Of a DNA stretch of 64,000 bases, positions 44,869 through 58,400 are shown one piece after another; position 1 is the stretch's first letter, and every line of letters starts with the position of its first letter. The notes beneath the pieces were generated by a model. That model saw only the letters and a list, made by a program, of their open reading frames with translations. It did no database searches and was not told where the DNA came from. The DNA comes from Glossina fuscipes. Its lineage: Eukaryota; Arthropoda; Insecta; Diptera; Glossinidae. The DNA lies in assembly GCF_014805625.2 (NCBI RefSeq), contig NW_023998415.1, positions 35,098,447 to 35,162,446 of the forward strand. Direction: 5' to 3'. A program made the translations under genes and the position numbers.

Positions 44869-45989
44869 TGCATTATTATCTCCTGTGTATGCCAATATGT
44901 TTTTCGTTCAAACCAAATGAAAATAATCGGTCAGAATAATTGCGATCGAAGCTTATTCATGACAACTTGAGCTATTGTGTAAGCAAAAAAAAAAAAAAAA
45001 AAGGCATCAACATTGAATGCATTTAAAGAAAGTAAAACCAAAGTAGAATCAGTTTTGGTTAAGTAATTTTTTGTTAAATTTAATGAAGAGAACTCGATTA
45101 ATTTGAAACAATCTTTATTGGTTTTTTGTATTTGATTTTGTTGCTAGTTTTTTTCTTTTTTTCATCTTTGTCTTACTCAGAGCAAACATTGAAAAAATAC
45201 GAATTTGTGTAGAATAGACTTAAGTACAGCTCAAGAAGCAATAAAATAAGTTTTTTTTTTTTTCTTTCTTTTTTTTTTGTAATACTACATTAAATGTAAG
45301 CTTGAGGTTAATTGTAAAATGTAAGTATAAGGGAAACTGGAGCTTTTCTGGTACATCGCATATAAATATGAATAAATATATTTAAATATAAATTGATCAG
45401 TTAAAACACTTAAAGTGTAAACTGAAATTTGTAGCTGTGTAGATTAAAATTAATTTTTTTAGTTGTCCAAACAGAATGCTTATATATGTTTTTTTTTGAA
45501 TTCAAGTCCGTTTTCTTATTTTCCTTTATAACGCCGATTATGGATTAAAATTTGCCGATTTTTTCTACTCGAAAAGCATTCGCCCAGATATTAATGACAT
45601 AATACATCCCAATCGTTTTAATTGCTTACAGTGCAGTCATTTGCATTTACACTCCATAGCTTTGCTTTGTTGGTCATCGCCATCATATCAATTCGCCTTT
45701 AAAATTGGTTACAAACATGATTTATATGACCAGAGAGTTGAGATTTCATGTCATATACTATGCGATTCGTCAGTCATTTCAACGGTTACCTATTATCTGG
45801 CAAGTTTGACGCTTATTTCACAACCCTATATATAATAATTTTTCATAGGAGTCTTTACACCAAAGCTAGCCCAAGATATGAATTCAAAATTTTTAAATTT
45901 AATTTCGTATTCCTGTCAAAGATCTTCTTAAGCTTCACCTATTTTCATCGTAAATTATTCAAAGCTAGACTTTATTAACATATACAAGC

Positions 45990-46475
45990 TTATTTGGAGT
46001 GAGGTCGAAAAAATGGATCTAACTGGTCAATTTCGACCTTTTTGCAATATAAAGCGTTACACCTCATAGGAGTCAGTTACATGCGGGCGAGGAAAAAAAA
46101 ATTGATCCATCTAATCCAAATTTTCACATCAATTTAATATGCCTAAACCCTATTATTTGGAAAATTTTATTGAGAAATTTGGAAGATTGCAAAGCTTTTT
46201 GATATAATAACTTATTAAAAAGATGGCGTTATGTGAACAGAGATCCGTGAATGTCGTCCGTTCTATTAGATTTTTTACAGAGTTCATCCTACGGGGTCAA
46301 ATTCATTGGTGTACCCAATTTCATTAAAATATCTCGAAAATTACGGATACAGAAATTTATGGCCAGACCTTAGATAGACAGACGAACGGATATATTCCGA
46401 TTTTAGATTTAGAATATAATAAAAAAAGATTAATATATACCATTCCCTAACAAATAGTTTGGGATATAAAAATTT
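45990..46475 (-). repeat. DINE-1-like element, reverse, decayed
   Basis: Contains CATCCTACGGGGTCAAATTC, TTCATTAAAATATCTCGAAA and CAGACGAACGGATATATTC in the reverse of family order. Confidence 0.5.
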
Positions 46476-47225
46476 TATTCAACTTTACGCGCAGAACTCT
46501 GCCTCAAATGTGCGAAAATTTCTTTTGCATTTGTAACAAAAAGAGAATTTAAAAAAATAAAAATAAATACAACTGCAATTTTCATGCATAAAAATTGCGA
46601 TCACCTTAATAATAAGTTATTTTCAGAGTATACACTTTCTGTTAGGACAACTTTGTATATTCTATACAATAATCAAAGTATTTTCCTAATGTTTTTCTTA
46701 TTTCCATTTAATCTTAATTAAAATTAATTTTAATTTCTTGTTCCATTTCGAATAATAGTTGTATCGGTTTTCATATAAAACGCTCATCACCGAGAAATAT
46801 TCATTATGTCAGAGACTCCATAAAGTCTCTCAATTGGAAAAGTACTGAATGAATATATTTAATAATGTATGGGTTATAGCAGAAATATGATCAGATTGAT
46901 TAATACTGTTAATCATATCTGACTGCATATCTTGCTAAAATTGACTATGAAACGTGAGAAGTTCTCGGCAATGAGTATTTTCAATTCGATCCAAAACGAA
47001 TGCAAATTTATATCTTATTTTATTTGGAATAACTTATCTATTTATGTAAATAGTTTTGCAATTGATCCCAAGTTGGTTTTTTTTTTTTTTTAGGTATATT
47101 AGCAAACAACATGCATTTCTATTATATAATAGTTTCTTATAATTCGCGGGTGTAAAAAATCTTTTAATAAATTATAATAAAGAAAGCTTTTTAAAAATTG
47201 AATTTATATTAACAAAGTTTTTCTT

Positions 47226-47256
<31 letters not shown>

Positions 47257-47812
47257 AATGCTTTGGCTGTGTTAACAGAAGTAGTTTATTCTTTTGGGTT
47301 TTCAAATAATTAAAAGATTTTTTTTTTTAAATTTAGTTGGATAAATATTGAAAATTTAATTATTAATTAATTAAAATCTAAGACTTAAAATTTTAAAGAG
47401 TACGCCATGAGTATCATCGAGTTGTACAATAGAGTCTTACAAACTTAATAATTGGTTTTAAAAAATTACAATAAAATATTTTTGCTCGACATAAACGAAG
47501 AATTCTAATGGACGGCGATAGAAAGACTTTAATAAAAAAGGCAAAAAAAAAAAAAAAAGAAGAAGAAAATGTTATAATAATTGAAACAAGTGCTTACTTA
47601 GCAGCCTCTCTTGCTTATTTATGTTAAAATCTAATGAAAACGCTACAATTATGATAAATTGCGTTTTTTCTTTCTCTTTCTCAAATTTTTAATATACATG
47701 GGATAACATCAAGGAGAATTCATTTGTTTCCTTTTGGAAGGCTCTTCTAAACATATTGAAAACAAAAACAAAGAAAAAAAAAAAAGTATTCTTTTTTCAT
47801 TATATTTTTACT

Positions 47813-47919
47813 TTAACCATTTTGCGTTTCACAATCAGACGGGTCAATATCATTTTCAACGTCATTGAAAACCATTTCTTGCAATTCATCAGCAATTGCT
47901 GCTGCAGTAGCACTAGAAG
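47813..47919 (-). CDS. rdgC: rdgC exon 12 (C terminus and stop)
   Basis: Acceptor TTCCATAG before 47919. It encodes an Ala-rich helix and an acidic end, [14 protein letters not shown], then TAA at 47815-47813. The DIDPSDCE motif resembles the RDGC C terminus. Confidence 0.9.
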
Positions 47920-50522
47920 CTATGGAATGTTTTATAAGAACTTTCATAAGTTAAATATTTAATGGAAAATTAGTTTTTCACCTTTTAGGCTTATATTCGG
48001 TGAAAGATTTTCTATATCTTCACCGCCTATACGCCTATCCGTTACCGATCCAATTGGTCCTTTTTTATTTCTTGCCTGTTCAGCTAAACGGAATGCTTCG
48101 AGAAATTCATTTAAATCTACCGCCCCGTCATTATTCAGGTCCATTAAGCGACACATGCGAAGAAGATGTTCCCGCTGATTCACTCCCGGCAAATGTTGTT
48201 CCAGTAGATCGATAGCAGCAGTAAATTCACTCAATGATATAAAACCTGACGTGAAAGATAAAACAGAAATGGGTTAAAATTGAAAAAAAATTAAATAAAA
48301 AGCCTAGAACAGGCCACGGATCACCGTAAAATACCGTACACAACCTTGCAGTTATTCGTATAATGAATTTTTACAATAAAGCGTTATATGAGAAGTGGTG
48401 TCGAAAAAGTGATCCGATCTGAATCCATTTTCAATAGCGTTCGTGCTTGGGCTAAAACACATTAGTGTATCGCATTTCATCAAACTATCTTAGCAAGACA
48501 AGAAAACAAGACGGACAGACAAGCTTAGTGATTTTGTATATTTTTAATATAGCCTTGTACCATAAGTAGCGTAGGGTATAAAAAATGAACGTCGGAAAAA
48601 AGTCGTACTTAAATAAAAAAAAATTTTCTACACTTAACAAGAAAAAAATAGCTGTTTACACTCTTTTACACGATTAAATTCGTTATGAACAGATAACACT
48701 GTCCTATAGCATGCACTGTCCTATTGCATGTCTCGCACTGAACTTCGTTTCCAATAATCCAAGTCGTGTGAGCCTTATTTTATCCTCTCTTTAAAAGCAC
48801 TTCCTCGCTAACAGTTGTGTTCACGACTTGCTCTCATTCGTTGCAAAAAATTTAGCACGGATAAACCTTCAATGATGAATCATATAGAAAATGGTTTGGA
48901 TCGAATCATTGTTATGACAATCCTCCTTATAACGTTGCATTTTCAAAGAAACTCTTGCCGAGTAATCTAGACTACTTAATTGTCGATTTTGGCCGGGCTT
49001 AACATTTTCATTTGTTTGTATATATATGTTTTACGAGCGGACAGTGACGACAAAGTTAATATGAAAAGCCATCAATTTTTTTAATTTAAACCAAAATGTT
49101 GGGAATAAAGTTCCAATTTTTTTTTTTTTTTTTTTAATTGGGCATGACAATATAGTGCATGTCCCATTCAGAACGCAAAGAATTGTTTTTTTGTTTTTTT
49201 TTTTGGTTTTTGGTCATTAAATAAAATACGGAATAAAGTGAAGGAATTTTCTTACACTTTCATGTCATTTTCCACTTAAACAGAACACGAACCTGAATGA
49301 TCTGCATCAATTATATGGAATATAGCCTCCAGGCTGCTAACATTTTTGTACAAAGAATCAGCAACACTGGTTTCCAACTCTTCAGCTTTAATCTTAAGTA
49401 TTAGAAATATGTTTGAAAGAAAATAAAAAAATTTTCTTTATTATCATTCTACCATTGTGTCCGTGTCTAAAAGTTGTAAGGTGACTAAATAATTCACTTC
49501 AGACTCCGCTTGATTTGGTGATGACGGCGCTAAGCGTGGTCTCAACAAACGCCAGCTTAAGCCTAAATGTGTAGCTTTTTCCATAGCCTCGCACCACTCC
49601 GATATTGTTATAATGCCTGCAAGCGGAGGAAATTATTAGTTAGTTAGTATTACGGAAATATATATTTACTTTTTTACTTATTTATGTTTCACTTTCGAAA
49701 ATATCATACCGGTATTATGAGGATCATGTTTTTGAAATTCCAATTCTAAATCAAGTCGTTTTGCTCGCAAACGGGCACCCAAGCCGCGTAAAGCAGACGT
49801 TTCCACTATGCCAACACGCTGACGGATTGATAATTCACGTGTCTTCGAAGCAGCAGATATAAATTGAACGAAATGTGGTTCCAATTTAAAATTTAATTTC
49901 ATATAAGCACCACGATTGGATCCAATAGCATAATAATTTGAAGCCGAAAATATTGTAACTAGTAAGTCATTATGATTAAATTCATAACCATCAACTTTAC
50001 ACTCATGCGAACGTACTAAGAGTTGTAATTTATGCTTCTTGAGGAATTGCGATGTAACATCCGGACCGAAATAAGTGCCTGCACCACGTAATACATTGGG
50101 TACACATCCATCAATATGCTGAGGATCACTCCACATCATATCAAATACCTGTAAAATATATATATATATATATCTATATAAAAAAAAAAACCCTGATAAA
50201 TAATAAAATACGAAACGAATGAAAATGCATGGGCAAATGTAAATCATTAATAACTGATTCGTGCGATGCATTGAAATTGATTCTAATATTTAGAAAATCC
50301 AAGATTTCTTCAGGTATTTTACATATTTACGTTAATACTGTTAAATATTGTTAAAGTCTTCTCACGAAATTATTATTTCCTCTCATTTTAAAGTAAATGT
50401 TTTCACCGGTTGCGTATACGTGATTTAATTTCAGTATATTTTATCTACTCTTAGCATTTATGTTGCCTTTACCAGCTCTCAAACTCAATTTCAGTAGCAA
50501 TGATTTGTTAGATGGGCAAAGA

Positions 50523-50558
<36 letters not shown>

Positions 50559-50641
50559 GAGAGATAGATAGAGAGATAGATAGAGAGAGAGAGAGAGANN
50601 NNNNNNNNAGAGGAAGAGAGATAGATAGAGAGATAGATAGA

Positions 50642-50678
<37 letters not shown>

Positions 50679-53600
50679 TGTGTGTGTAATAATAAGAAAT
50701 ACATGTATAAATTTTACATGCAAATTAAAAATCTGGACTTTGTGAAAGAAAGTCAAGGCAAACCGAAAGGTCATAAATCTCGCCATACATTCATGCATAA
50801 TTTAATTAACTCTACAATAAGAAAACTGCTTGTATTTTATATTACTATCTGTACATTATCAAATTTAAATTCAACTTTATTCAAGTTTATTCTTTTCGTA
50901 ATGGTTATATAGTAATAGGTGTGAATTAACAAATCTTAAAATTGTGAGATGATTTTAAAATGTGTGGGCAGGGAAGGTAGGCGATTTTAATAAAGTAGTA
51001 CAAAATGGTTATTGGAAGGTAATGCGAAATTGTTCCTAGGCTTCTAACGCACTGTTGGTTTCTATACCCCACACCACTTATGATACAAAGGTGTATTAAG
51101 ATTGGGCGCACCTAGAAGGATTTGAAATAGATCCACTTTTTGCTAGGCCAACCGCGTTAGAATCACTTTCTGGATCAATTTAAACTTGTCTGAGACTATT
51201 TCATAAATCATGGAGAAATTTCATACATATATTTATAAATGTGCAATTTTGTCCATTGTTGTGTCTACACTATCTGCATTCAATGTCATGAACTTTTGAA
51301 TTTGGTTTTACGCTGTCAACGTAGATGTACAAACCTACAATATCAATTTACATAACTATTTATACCCATCGAAATCCCAAAATGTGATCATTAAATAAGC
51401 TTTCAATGTTCACAAATACTCTTCTTCCGCTTTGAAAGCTTTTCAATGCATAATGCATATATCCGACATATGAAATAACAATCTTAACGTAAGCCTTTGC
51501 AAAGCCAAACATTGCCAAAGTGGACGTATTGAACAAAAAAAATGTTTAAAGAAGAAAGAAATTGAATGTAAAGTATCTGCGCTAAGATGATATATGTATG
51601 CCTGTTATCTGTTTGTCAGTTAATTTTAACTTAACTATAACGATCTGAGTTTTATCGAAAGAAATTCAATTCATGACAGTGGAGAGACAATGATTTATTG
51701 AATGCATTAAATATTAGGAAATGTCATAAAATTCATTATTTCATTTTCTCATTAAATCGTTCTCACATTAAAAGACAAGTCAAACTACGCTCATATCTAA
51801 TACAACAGATTTGATATTTTTCCGGCGGATCATTACGTGCATTTTTTTTTAAAGGTTTTGCAGCTCAGTCAATAAATTGTCAATAATATCTATGACTTTC
51901 AAAATGAATATTTATTTTATTTATAATAGGCACAGCACAGCAGGACATTATAACAATCAGAGATAGTTATCCGCAATTTATACGAATTTTTAACCGTTAA
52001 ACCCGCTAAGAAATAGACATGCGTAATATCATAACAGTAATAATAATAATTTTTTTTTTTTTTATCTAAGATTTTTAAAAATTTAAAGTTTTAGCAAGTG
52101 ATTCTAAATGTTTTTTTTTTTTTTTTATAAAAATAGTTTTCTTCTCCTTTTTTGTCATGATAAATGTATTTTAAAAAGAAATTAACGATTATTTTTGCAA
52201 TGTTCGATTAAAATTAAGTTTTTGTTAGTTTAAAGTGCCCATTTATTAGCAGGTTCAGGTTCATCAACAGGACACAATAAAAATACAGTTAAACTAACGA
52301 AAACACTTACCTGTTGCCATTCAAGTTTTGTGTCTTCTTCAAGGGTTGTTCTGCTCTCTACAGGTGGTCGCAAAATTGATATATACTTTTTATGCAAACA
52401 AATTGCATTAAGAGCCCAAGGCAGTCCATTACATGATAATATGAGCAAATTGTGAAATATGATCCAGAAATAGGCAGAGAAAGTTAATATATTTCATATT
52501 AAGACCGAGACCAATAAACAGAATAAAGGAAAGAAAACAAAACAGGAAAAAAAATAAAAATAAAAAAATATAAGAAAAAGAATAAAGGAGGAAAATAGAT
52601 GATAGAAATCAATAGAGCGTATGTTGTTGCGACACTAATAGCTATAATAGTTATAATTTGTGCAAGTTAATGAACCGATGACTATATGACACCGATACAA
52701 CTAGTATATACATAATTGTTGTCACAGCATCATTATAAATTTGTTCGTATGTGTCAAAGGCAAAGGCATAAACTATGTGTTTTTTCTTATTTCTAAAACG
52801 TTTTTTTTTTTTTTTTTTTGTTCACCCACCACTCAGGGGGATATTTTCCCTATACATGTAAATAGGATAGCGAAGAATTGGAAGGACTGTATGAAAATAA
52901 TGGGCAGGAGTGGGAAAAACGGGGATATGTGAAGAGAGGTCCTGATAATAATATTTGCCTTAGTACACAATATTGTGTTTCGTTCTTGTACACACAAGCA
53001 AAGTGTGCCTGCATAATAACATTGCCACTTGATTGGATCCTTATTGAAACATGCACATAAGTCTCTTTATATTAAAGCATAAAAATGTAAAAATTTCTCT
53101 GTCCGTCCGCCATCGAATTGCTCTCAGTGGTCCAAAATTTCAGTTAGACTATGACTATAAGCAACAATTAGAAAAGTGCGTTAAATTCAAAAACTATCAC
53201 TTAAAAATGAAATATCGAAAGATAGGGGGATATGTAATCAGGCATATAATTTGTAATAACAGATACATATATTTATTATGTGAGGTAGAAATTGATCCAA
53301 TCGTTTAGTTGATTAAAAAACAAAACCATATGATGTTAATGTATTCGTTTGAGATGGTAGTTGTCGCGCCCAAAGCTGGGCATAACTATCTCTCTTAGAA
53401 CTTTACTGTGTATAAGAACTGGGAGTAGCTTTGGTCAGTGCTTCGAAAGCACTGAAGATGCGAACGATATCAGGTATGTGAAAAGCGAAATTAATTCAAA
53501 TTATGTCGGTTTGATTGTTTGATTGAAATCAAAGTAGTATTCTCAAAACTGGAGGAAAAAAATCGATACGAAATTTTTCCTTACCACTCATATCGGATTG

Positions 53601-55387
53601 AATTCGGCACAACTAAAGTATATATATTTTGAGGCGATGAGTTCTCAACTTTCGGTCTGATATAATCTGACCTAAGTAAATTGTGTTTTTTTTTTTTTTT
53701 TTAATTCAATATGAACTTGAGATTTTTTTCGAAAATGTACCGAAATCTCTTCTATTTTACTTCCGAAAGATTCACTAATTAAAAATTATTAGTTAATTCT
53801 TTAGGTCGTCTTTTTGAGGAATCGTGCAATGTAAGGTGTATTCACTTATGCTCACACTCATAGGATTCATTCAATTATTGGTTATTCACACACATCATAC
53901 ATTTACATATGCTTTATGGACATACCTTGCTTCTGTCCAACTTTTTGATTATATTTAAATCAGTTTGATCCGATATCCCGCCGTGAACCACAAGTACACT
54001 ATCATCAATAACGCTACCTAGTGGTAACCAACGATATACCTCATCAATGAGTTTTAATATACGTTCTGAATTATTCTACAAATTCGTGCAAAAATTCCAA
54101 TCAATTAATTATTGCAATCAAATACGTATATATAAATATATTTGTGCATTGATACACGTACAATATTTACCTGATATTTTGTTTCTACTTCACGTATGAA
54201 ACCGTAACGAGCATTCATAACGGAATCTTCGTGATTACCACGATTAAGGTAAACCGAATGGGGAAAAGCCAAATAACATGCCAAAAGTATTAGAAATACT
54301 TCCAATCCTTTTTTACCGCGATCCACAAAGTCCCCGTTAAAAATGTACGGGTTTTCCGGAGAAGGCAAACCATTCTATATTGAAAAAAAAGATTATAATT
54401 TATATATTAATAATATATAATATATATATTAATTCTTTTGCGTAGCTATCAAAGCAATGACCTTGAACAATAGGCGTTTTAAAGTCAAAGTTTGTGTGTC
54501 TATATCTGTCGTTTTTATAGAGCTCTTACAGCAAACATTGCAAAAGGGAGCTTGAATTGAAAGTTCCATTAAGAAAATTTAACGAATACGATTAAGGTAC
54601 GTTAGGTTGAAAATTGAGCAAATCGGTTGAAGGACACACGTACCGCATAAACTTCGAATGCTTTCGTTTTTCAAAAGGAATAAAAAATAAAAAAATTTTT
54701 ACTCATTACTCATCAACTACAGCAGTTAAAAGCATGAAAACTTGAATGCGGATTCTGTGGGCGTGGCTGCAGTACCTGTAGAAAAATAAAAAAAAACATT
54801 GACCACGCCTAACCAATATTAAAATTTAGTTTTTTTTTTTTCCATACCCTTTCAACGGATAAAAAAATGCTACAAAAACCGCATAAAATTTATAAATTCG
54901 TGGCCAATTTCGAATTCGAAATGTAGCTGAGGATGCTCACCTGTCCGTAGTGTGTACAGTGAGTAGTATCTGTAATAAACATCCTCCAGTCCGCAAAAAT
55001 GAAGACATGAAGACATGTAAAAGAGTTTGAAAATAAACTAAGGCGGTTCAAGCACACGCCTACAACACCCACAAGCCTATGCAGTCAACATTGGGAACAC
55101 TTTTAATTTTGCGTGTTAACTGCTTCTTACTCATAAAATACTACACATACATCTCATATAAATTTCCACTTTTATTTTGAAAATAAAAAAAATTAATCGC
55201 GCCCATCCAATGGTATAGAGTACAAAAATTTTTGTTTCTCTTGACTTTCATCTAACTTGGAATAATCGACATATTTCAACGAAAGATTGGTGAAAATAAA
55301 TTGATAAAATTGACAAAAAGAAGTAATCGTTTACGACCTCACGATTCATAGATCGTTTGATTAATTCCTGGGGATCTTGTCAATTTT

Positions 55388-55427
<40 letters not shown>

Positions 55428-58400
55428 AATAGTTATTATTATTATTATTATTATTATATTACAAGTAATTCATTCAACTAAAGAAAATTTTTAATAATTT
55501 GCTCACCTTATAAAAAATAACTAATAGATCGTCCAGTTTACCATGAAGATCCCCACAAATAGTGATTTGTTTCGAAATAGCTGTCGATGCGTTATGCAAA
55601 TTTGGCAAATTTTTTAACCGTGATGCGGCTTCCCGTAAAATGAGTGCCACATATTTAGGATGAAGATGACTGGACTAAAGCGATTTAAAGCAAAAAATGC
55701 AACGTAAGAGAAACATTTAAGAGTTCAATAAAAGCAAATTTCATCTCAATACGAACCTTTTTTCTACGAAATGCTTCTATAAGGGCATCTACATCTTTTC
55801 CACTTATTGGAGAAGTAATTTCTGGTCCCCCATATTTATTTCCACTTCTATCGTATTCTTCCTTGTAATCTGAATCTTCAGTTAATCTTGCTTATAAATT
55901 CATACAAAAAAATAATAAATGCAATTAATGATTAATTTTAATTAGAAAATTTACCAACCCGGCGAAGCTAGAATACTAGAACGTCTTTCACCGCTTGCTT
56001 CAGCGGCAGCGCTAGGAATGTGTGTCAGTAGAGCATTAAAAAAATTGTACAGCTGTAAACGATAAAAAGTAGAAGACAACATTGAATTTCTTGAAATGAT
56101 TGGCATATATCGAGTCATTTCGTTCATTGTTTAACAAACAAGAAAGGGACGTTCTTCCCGAAATCAACCTTGTTGCGCATATCACATAAGTTTATCGTGA
56201 ATGACATTTTGCAGGAGATAATCGAAAAACCTCTTTTTGCTTAAAATACGCAGTGAGACGTAGTTCATTTTCAAACTGAAACTAAAAAACATTTCGACTT
56301 GCTCGTTATGAAGAGAAGAGAGGTTTCTAAAAGGGCTTATTCTGAAATTAAAATCAAAATATATCTAATTCGGAGTCAATGTAGCATAGTGCGTATGTTA
56401 CGGCCTGTAGAACTCTTGTTGCCTTGTATCAGAACTTGCTAGCCAAGGTCTTTCAATTTATTTCCGACTCCTACCAAATGTATGCCTCCTAGCATTCACC
56501 TAAATTAAGCGTTTTATTTTTATCAGTTATTAAAGGCAGCAGAGAAGAAATCAATCGTCTTAAGCAGCTTATGATGAACGATTTGCCTGCAATCCCATCA
56601 AACAGAAAACATTATCTTATGTGCAATCAAAACGATATTTGCCATAGCTTTATATCCATCTTGGACAACAATCTTTTCCATCACTCATCGATTTCGTTGC
56701 GTTTCCGATGGAAGTTCATACGGTCAAATGTCTTTTTGTATCCAACATTATGCAAATCGTTTAAAACTATTCCTGGTCAATGGTTAATTTCCCCATGATG
56801 TCATAAGATGAAACGCTGCTGCTGCAGCTGCTATCTTTCTCAATTTTAGAGGAGAACTTTATCGATTTTATCCATAAATGGTTGACCGCAGAGGGTAGCA
56901 CTATTTCAAAATTTAAATCTTCTGAACGGAAACGATGAAGCACTTGATTCATTTTGATAAAGCATCTTGATAAAGCATCTTTAGTAAAAAGTGCTAACAA
57001 TGTTACTAGAACGGCTTGACGGGGTTAGTATTAATAGTATTATTATTATATAGGGAAAAAATTTACTAGCTTATGTAATCACTTAATATATACGCCAAGT
57101 GTATAAACAAGTCATTATTGGTCTTCCAAAATGACACGCGCTACGAAGATTTATCGAATTATGATTTTTCGATTGCTCGAAAGCAGCATTCTTAAGACTT
57201 ACGTAACCATTACGTCCAATCATTCTGCTAAATAATACAAAGCAAACTTTTCGCAAATTTTGAATAAATTTAGTTTTATAACAACAACAAGAAATGTGCA
57301 AAACAAAAGTTGCTGCAGACTCAAAGCCGAATTTTCTCCCCAAACGCTATTCTATAGAATTACTTAAGTGAGGTGTTTTAAGCTGCTCCAACGTAATCGG
57401 AACGTAGCTCAACATATCAACAACATCTGGCTAACGATGATTGCTTAACTGTCTGACTGAGTATCGTTTTTTTTTTTTTGTTTTTGAATCGTTTGTACGA
57501 TGCCTAAAACATGATTAATTACGTAGATAATCTCAAAGGCCATGAGATTTGTGTTCAGACAGAAAGATGAGAAAAATGCTTATCGACGGTCGACACTATT
57601 CCAGACTAAATCTTATTTATCATGCCTTGAAACAAGCGGCCGCCATTCATTAAAAATCAATTTTACATCTAATATACACAAAATATTCGTAGAATATATA
57701 ATATATACAAAGATGTACATACGGAATATAATACATATACACACTGAGCATTTATAAGTTTGAAAAATGCTTGATAGATGAATAAATACGAATTTCAGGC
57801 TTTGTAAGCTTGAGAAGCGTGAACAATGCAAAGTTTCCCAATGTCTGTCTTTGTATTTCATCTTACGAGATTCCAATTAAAACTTTCATGTCACGTACAC
57901 AAGATCGCACTTATTATTAGATCGTTTTTCTCAGTCTGATTAAATGGAATTATGTTTTGAGTATTTAAACATTCTCGCTCAGGTAAATGTAACAATGACT
58001 AACAATTAAAGCAAAGAAAACCTCAATAATTTTTAGCATAGCTGTCATCTTCCGCTTGAGACAGGAAACATTTACAATCGATTTTGTATTACTAGGTAAG
58101 CTGTTCTATAGCTTTATACCATTAATAAAAAAACGGTCTTGAAGATTTGGAGTACCCGTGTTTTAGTAAAATCGGACTCAATGTCAATTATTCCTGGAGA
58201 TATTTAAGCTAAGTATGAAACCAAAAACAATCTCAGAATTCCAGAGAGTTGAGACATACATCCACATTTCCTCTTGTTATACACATATCTACCACACTTA
58301 CTTATGATAAGCTGGCATTCGTGTTTTTGAGATATAATTAAGATACACGTTAGCACAAGATATAGGAGAGACTATAAGGCTTTTAAGCAGTTTCAACATA

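Larger units (their letters stand above)
38817..47812. other. Intergenic region between convergent genes
   Basis: 9 kb with T-runs, AAT repeats (39969-40010 and 47238-47257), and DINE-1-like pieces. No open frame longer than ~100 codons has recognisable content. It presumably includes the 3' UTRs of both flanking genes. Confidence 0.6.
50149..52310 (-). other. rdgC: rdgC intron 7
   Basis: 2.2 kb with the GA/GATA satellite, the assembly gap and a partial DINE-1-like copy. No exon seen. Confidence 0.8.

Noticed and set aside
44680..44970. Phe-rich open frame
   Set aside because: Driven by a long poly-T tract; no homology or splice context.
50441..50798. Ser-Leu repeat open frames across the GA array and the N gap
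   Set aside because: Pure translation of a microsatellite.
52741..53308. Several 60-85 codon + strand frames in the rdgC intron
   Set aside because: Low-complexity start (poly-T), no domain, partly DINE-1-like.
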